In this document: piece after piece, positions 60,836 to 64,000 of the stretch | Layout of the letters: each line of letters starts with the position of its first letter | Position numbering within the stretch: the first letter of the stretch is position 1 | From: Kineosporia sp. R_H_3 | GTDB taxonomy: Bacteria > Actinomycetota > Actinomycetes > Actinomycetales > Kineosporiaceae | NCBI RefSeq assembly: GCF_002198675.1 | Contig: NZ_MWLL01000162.1 | Coordinates: 1 to 64,000 of the forward strand | Direction of reading: 5' to 3' | Length of the DNA: 64,000 nt | Made by a program: the position numbers and the translations under genes | Notes under the pieces: model-generated | The model's database searches: none | What the model saw: the letters and a program-made list of their open reading frames with translations, nothing else | What the model was told of the DNA's origin: nothing

Positions 60836-61231
60836 TCAGACGGTGATGCGGATCGCGGCGCCCTCGCTCACGTCGGTGCCGCGGCGTCGTTGCGCCCACA
60901 TCGCGATCGTGTACATGAAGCCGTAGCGGGCCTTGACGAGCTGCTGGGTGCGCTCGACGTCCGCGAGGTCGGTGAGCAGCTCGGCCGTGGCCTCGACATC
61001 GGTGACGCCGGGCTTGACCCGGCCGCGCCCGTCGCAGGGCGCGAGGAGTACGCGCGCGGTGTGCCGCAGCCGCTTCGCCTTGCCCGTGCCGAGGGCGGTG
61101 ATGACGAGCAGGTGCGCACCGTCGCGGACCAGCCAGACGGGGGTCGGCACCGCTGTCCCGTCCTTCTTGAAGGTCGTGAGGCGCACGTACTTCGCGTTGC
61201 CGAGGACGTCGAGGGTCTGGGCGTCGGTCAT
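60836..61231 (-). CDS. PPOX-class (F420/FMN-type) split-barrel protein
   Basis: 131 aa. Starts MTDAQTLDVLGNAKYVRLTTFKKDGTAVPTPVWLVRDGAHLLVITALGTGKAKRLRHTARVLLAPCD, the pattern of PPOX-class F420-dependent enzymes (flavin-reductase-like split barrel). The end KARYGFMYTIAMWAQRR is shared by a subgroup. Reaction unknown; cofactor F420 or FMN. ATG 61231 has no ribosome site but TAGATT lies seven bases upstream. TTG 61240 is an alternative. Confidence 0.88.
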   Translation of the reverse strand: MTDAQTLDVLGNAKYVRLTTFKKDGTAVPTPVWLVRDGAHLLVITALGTGKAKRLRHTARVLLAPCDGRGRVKPGVTDVEATAELLTDLADVERTQQLVKARYGFMYTIAMWAQRRRGTDVSEGAAIRITV

Positions 61232-61238
61232 GACAGGC

Positions 61239-61244
61239 AATCTA
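61239..61244 (-). promoter_or_regulatory. Putative leaderless -10 hexamer of the PPOX gene
   Basis: TAGATT on the minus strand, seven bases before the ATG. Confidence 0.4.
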
Positions 61245-61369
61245 CGGTCGACCGGGCGGTGCCGATCCCCGGTACGGTCCCGGATCGCCGACGACGGGCG
61301 GACGTCGACCGCGCCTGGTCGCGGACGTCACCCGTTCACGCCATGCGGCGGGGAGCATCCGGGCGTGTG

Positions 61370-62002
61370 TCAGGTCAGCGGGTCGGCGTACTCGGGCAAC
61401 CGGCCGGCGAGGCGGACCGGCACTCCCGGTGCGAGGTGGCGGACCGCGGCCAGGACCTGCGCGCCGTCACCCACGCTGTCCGGCAGCTGTCGGCGGTCCG
61501 CCGTCCCGTCCCGGTGGTCGACCTGGAAGAACCAGCCGAACCTGTTCTGGCGCTTGTCGTCGACCTCCACCTCCCAGGTGAGGCCGTAGGTGCGCACCCC
61601 TGCCACGTCCCCCCACGCCGTCCGGTGCTCCGAGGCCGTCCGGTGCCGCACACCGATGTCCTGAGGCGGCGTGCCCAGGGTCACGCCGTCGACGTCGACG
61701 CGGATGATCACTGCATGTCGCACGGCCCGGGAGACCGTCCTGAAGAACGCCCATGAGAGCGCCGCCAGCATGGGGCCCAGGAAGGCGAGGATGGCGAGCG
61801 TGCCCGCGACCGGGTGCGGCTGCAGCCGTCCGTCCAGGTAGCCGTCGACGACGACGTACAGCAGCCAGCCGACGAACCCCATGGCCGCGCCCAGGCCCGC
61901 GATCCGGCGGGCAGAGGACAGCAGACCCTCGGTGAGGAGGAAGGACCCGTCGGCCTGCCAGAAGCGGCCCTGCGGGCTCGCCCGATCCACCATGGCAGAC
62001 AC
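61370..62002 (-). CDS. Two-helix membrane protein with PH-like domain
   Basis: 210 aa. Helices at about 35-57 and 67-88, then a beta-rich cytoplasmic part (RHAVIIRVDVDGVTLGTPP, TAWGDVAGVRTYGLTWEVEVDDKRQNRFGWFFQVDHRDG) resembling bacterial PH-like domains. Function unknown. GTG 62002 has AGGG seven bases upstream; ATG 61993 is the alternative. Stands alone between short intergenic gaps. Confidence 0.75.
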   Translation of the reverse strand: MSAMVDRASPQGRFWQADGSFLLTEGLLSSARRIAGLGAAMGFVGWLLYVVVDGYLDGRLQPHPVAGTLAILAFLGPMLAALSWAFFRTVSRAVRHAVIIRVDVDGVTLGTPPQDIGVRHRTASEHRTAWGDVAGVRTYGLTWEVEVDDKRQNRFGWFFQVDHRDGTADRRQLPDSVGDGAQVLAAVRHLAPGVPVRLAGRLPEYADPLT

Positions 62003-62063
62003 ATACCGGCCCTGGATGAATGGCGGGTGAACGCGGACGCGGGTCGCTAGATGGCCTGAACCG

Positions 62064-62564
62064 TCAGCGTGGCGGGTACCGCGCCAGCTCTCGGGTCCAG
62101 CGCCCCGCGGCGACGCCGAGCGCGTCGGCGGCCGTCACGAGCGTCAGCGTCACCGGAGCGCGGCTGGCGGCGTCCGGCGGGAGCGCCTCGGCGCTGAGGG
62201 TCACGCGGACGGCGACCCGCCCGGGCGTCGGGACCGTGGCGAGGTCGAACGCGAGAGCAGGCTCGGTGAAGGAGATGCGACCGTCCTCGAGCCAGGCGTC
62301 CGTGACGTCGGCGGGGACGCCGTCCGCGACCGCACGCAGCCACGCACCGAGGTCGGCCGCCTCCCAGGCGGTGAGGCAGCCGTCCTCGAACGACCACCGC
62401 GTGCCGTCGGCCGTCGTGACGTCGCCGCGGACGAGAAGCCAGTTGAGGTCGTCCTCGTCGGGTTCGGCGTCCGGGTCGGTGGCCGCGAGGGCCTCGACGT
62501 CGGGGAACTCGTACCCGAGCACCGTGAGCGAGAACCGGGCGCCGTCGTCCGACACGAGCTCCAT
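62064..62564 (-). CDS. WapI-like immunity family protein
   Basis: 166 aa. Pattern MELVSDDGARFSLTVLGYEFPD, DLNWLLVRGDVTTADGTRWSFEDGCLTAWEAADLGAWL and DGRISFTEPALAFDL matches the WapI/DUF6228-type immunity fold as I remember it. Such proteins guard against WapA-type contact toxins, but no toxin or Rhs gene is in the window, so here it is an orphan. It begins one base after the cysG-type stop, so it is translated from that mRNA. Alternatively it has a housekeeping role unrelated to toxins. Confidence 0.7.
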   Translation of the reverse strand: MELVSDDGARFSLTVLGYEFPDVEALAATDPDAEPDEDDLNWLLVRGDVTTADGTRWSFEDGCLTAWEAADLGAWLRAVADGVPADVTDAWLEDGRISFTEPALAFDLATVPTPGRVAVRVTLSAEALPPDAASRAPVTLTLVTAADALGVAAGRWTRELARYPPR

Positions 62565-62565
62565 G

Positions 62566-63858
62566 TCAGACGCCCGGGGCCGTGGCGGGCGCGGACGACG
62601 GCAGGAGCCGCTCGCGCAGCGCGACGACTCCCCCGACGACAACGATCGCCGGCGGCCGGACCCCCGCGGCGGTCGCGGCGCCGGCGATGCCGGCGAGGGT
62701 GCCGGTGACGACGCGCTCGGTCGGCAGCGACCCGTCCTGGACGACCGCGGCGGGGGTCTGCGGGTCGCGGCCGTGGGCGAGCAGGATCTCCGCGATCTGC
62801 GGGAGCCGGTCGACGGCCATGAGGAGCACGAGGGTGCCGCGCAGCCGGGCCAGGCCGGGCCAGTCGACGAGCGAGCCGGGGTCGTCGGGGGCGAGGTGGC
62901 CGGAGACGACGACGGCCTCGTGGGCGACGCCGCGGTGCGTGAGCGGGATGCCGGCGAGGCCGGGGACCGAGATCGCGCTCGTGACGCCGGGGACGACCGT
63001 CACCGGGACGCCGGCGCGGACGCACGCCTCGACCTCCTCGGAGCCGCGGCCGAAGACGTACGGGTCGCCGCCCTTGAGCCGGACGACGAACCGGCCGGCG
63101 AGAGCGTGCTCGACGAGGCAGGCGTTGATCGCCTCCTGCGCCATGAACCGGCCTCGCGGCAGCTTCGCGGCGTCGACGACCTCGACGTGCGGGGCGAGCT
63201 CGGCGAGCAGGCCCTGCGGGGCGAGGCGGTCGACGACGACGACGTCGGCGTGGGCGAGCAGGCGGCGGCCACGGACGGTGATGAGGTCCGCGTCCCCCGG
63301 GCCGCCGCCGACGACGGCGACCCCGGGCAGCGCCACCGTCGCCCCCTGCACTCTCGGCGGCCGGCGCGGCAGGGTGTCGAGGCGGCCCTCGCGCATGGCC
63401 TCGACGACGCCGTCCCGGACGGCGACGGCCCGGCGCGGGTCGCCGCCGCCGAGCACGGCGACGCTCACGGCGCCCTGCCGCCCCGTGGCCGGGGTGACGG
63501 CCGTGCCCCGCGCCCCGTCGTCCGCCCGGACGCAGAACACGCGTCGGGCCTCGGCGTGGGCGACGACCCGGGCGTTGACCGCTGCGTCGTCGGTGAGCGC
63601 GAGCACGTACCAGGCGCCGTCGAGGTCGCCGTCCGCGTAGGTGCGCTCGTGCCACGTGATCGTGCCGGTCGTGGCGTGCGGCTCCAGGGTCGGCGTTAGC
63701 CGGGGCGCGACGACGGTGACGTCGGCGCCCGCGGCGAGCAGCCCCGGCACCCGGCGCTGGGCGACCGCCCCGCCGCCGACGACGACGACCCGGCGGCCCG
63801 CGAGGCGCAGCCCGGCGAGGTAGGGGTCCGGCGCCGGGGCGGTCACACCGTCGCTCAT
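62566..63858 (-). CDS. cysG: Siroheme synthase-type fusion: precorrin-2 dehydrogenase and uroporphyrinogen-III methyltransferase
   Basis: 430 aa. Residues about 15-165 are the NAD-dependent dehydrogenase part ([31 protein letters not shown]). Residues about 175-415 are the SAM methyltransferase: [80 protein letters not shown] and VLLMAVDRL. It makes precorrin-2/sirohydrochlorin for siroheme and cobalamin. The ATG overlaps the stop of a cobT gene, so it is in a corrinoid operon here. I did not see the CysG central ferrochelatase linker clearly, so whether it also inserts iron is open. Confidence 0.95.
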   Translation of the reverse strand: MSDGVTAPAPDPYLAGLRLAGRRVVVVGGGAVAQRRVPGLLAAGADVTVVAPRLTPTLEPHATTGTITWHERTYADGDLDGAWYVLALTDDAAVNARVVAHAEARRVFCVRADDGARGTAVTPATGRQGAVSVAVLGGGDPRRAVAVRDGVVEAMREGRLDTLPRRPPRVQGATVALPGVAVVGGGPGDADLITVRGRRLLAHADVVVVDRLAPQGLLAELAPHVEVVDAAKLPRGRFMAQEAINACLVEHALAGRFVVRLKGGDPYVFGRGSEEVEACVRAGVPVTVVPGVTSAISVPGLAGIPLTHRGVAHEAVVVSGHLAPDDPGSLVDWPGLARLRGTLVLLMAVDRLPQIAEILLAHGRDPQTPAAVVQDGSLPTERVVTGTLAGIAGAATAAGVRPPAIVVVGGVVALRERLLPSSAPATAPGV

Positions 63859-64000
63859 GCGGAGGACGTCGCCGTGTCGCCCTTGTCCGCGACACCGGCC
63901 GAGTCGAAGGTCGCCATGTCGCGCAGCGCGCGGGCGGCGGCCTGCACCAGCGGCAGGGCGAGCACCGCGCCGGTGCCCTCGCCGAGGCGCAGGTCGAGGT
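63855..64000 (-). CDS. cobT: CobT, nicotinate-nucleotide:DMB phosphoribosyltransferase (3' end only)
   Basis: The last 48 codons are in the window, reading [35 protein letters not shown] and a tail ending TATSSA. The catalytic Glu of CobT lies in RLGEGTGA. It makes alpha-ribazole phosphate for the lower ligand of cobalamin. The stop overlaps the next start (ATGA). The rest of the gene lies beyond the window edge. Confidence 0.93.
   Translation of the reverse strand, partial: LDLRLGEGTGAVLALPLVQAAARALRDMATFDSAGVADKGDTATSSA

Overview
The window is a very GC-rich, gene-dense stretch of an actinobacterial chromosome. GTG starts, 4-base ATGA/GTGA gene overlaps and long shadow frames are common. 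Several families are typical of mycothiol/F420 actinomycetes: a Rv2466c-like DsbA-fold protein, a PPOX-class protein, group II truncated hemoglobin, ECF42/DGPF and CASTOR/POLLUX-like channels. I cannot name the genus; a Micrococcales-like actinobacterium would fit. I see no tRNA, rRNA, CRISPR array, transposase or prophage.

Backbone: from memory of M. tuberculosis, part of the gene order follows Rv2464c-Rv2477c: nei2, rpiB, Rv2466c-like, pepN, glbO, Rv2474c/Rv2475c-like, ettA, aglA. Accessory blocks interrupt it. 1-6.2 kb: secreted protein, amidase, chemoreceptor, HEAT-receiver fusion, DNA glycosylase, RpiB. 6.2-7.6 kb: DUF429 and the DsbA-fold protein.

7.4-21.3 kb is the most unusual block. 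It looks like a single minus-strand operon, read from a giant secreted SdrD/IPT/parallel-beta-helix protein (1872 aa) through three tandem multicopper-oxidase-like secreted proteins, a small membrane-anchored protein, a CopC-CopD fusion and the DsbA-fold protein. Only one of the three oxidase paralogues keeps the HWHG and HCH copper motifs. A second keeps only C-terminal HPHG and H..H.H clusters, and the third keeps none. I read this as a surface copper-oxidase assembly that may share or split its copper sites, supplied with copper by CopC-CopD.

21.6-31 kb: aminopeptidase N, DGPF plus ECF42 sigma pair, PIG-L deacetylase with twin discoidin-like domains, 4-alpha-glucanotransferase, and a TetR regulator with twin operators facing a small membrane protein. 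31.5-41.4 kb: prolyl oligopeptidase, two-component system, MscS channel, NAD-binding/DUF2867 protein, truncated hemoglobin and a CASTOR/POLLUX-like channel. 41.5-49 kb: hypothetical/thioesterase pair, then a lipid block (quinone oxidoreductase, SDR, acyl-CoA dehydrogenase) divergent from TetR, TesB and P450 around a TAAGC-GCTT-GCTTA operator. 49-53.8 kb: two tandem paralogous GGDEF-EAL membrane proteins. 53.9-64 kb: EttA, small membrane protein, fasciclin protein, GH13 alpha-glucosidase with a LacI-type operator, two membrane proteins (the second frameshifted), a PPOX protein, a PH-like membrane protein, a WapI-like immunity protein, a CysG-type siroheme/cobalamin enzyme and the 3' end of cobT.

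A recurrent regulatory theme is a TAnnnT-like hexamer 6-8 bases before a start codon that lacks a Shine-Dalgarno sequence, suggesting many leaderless transcripts.
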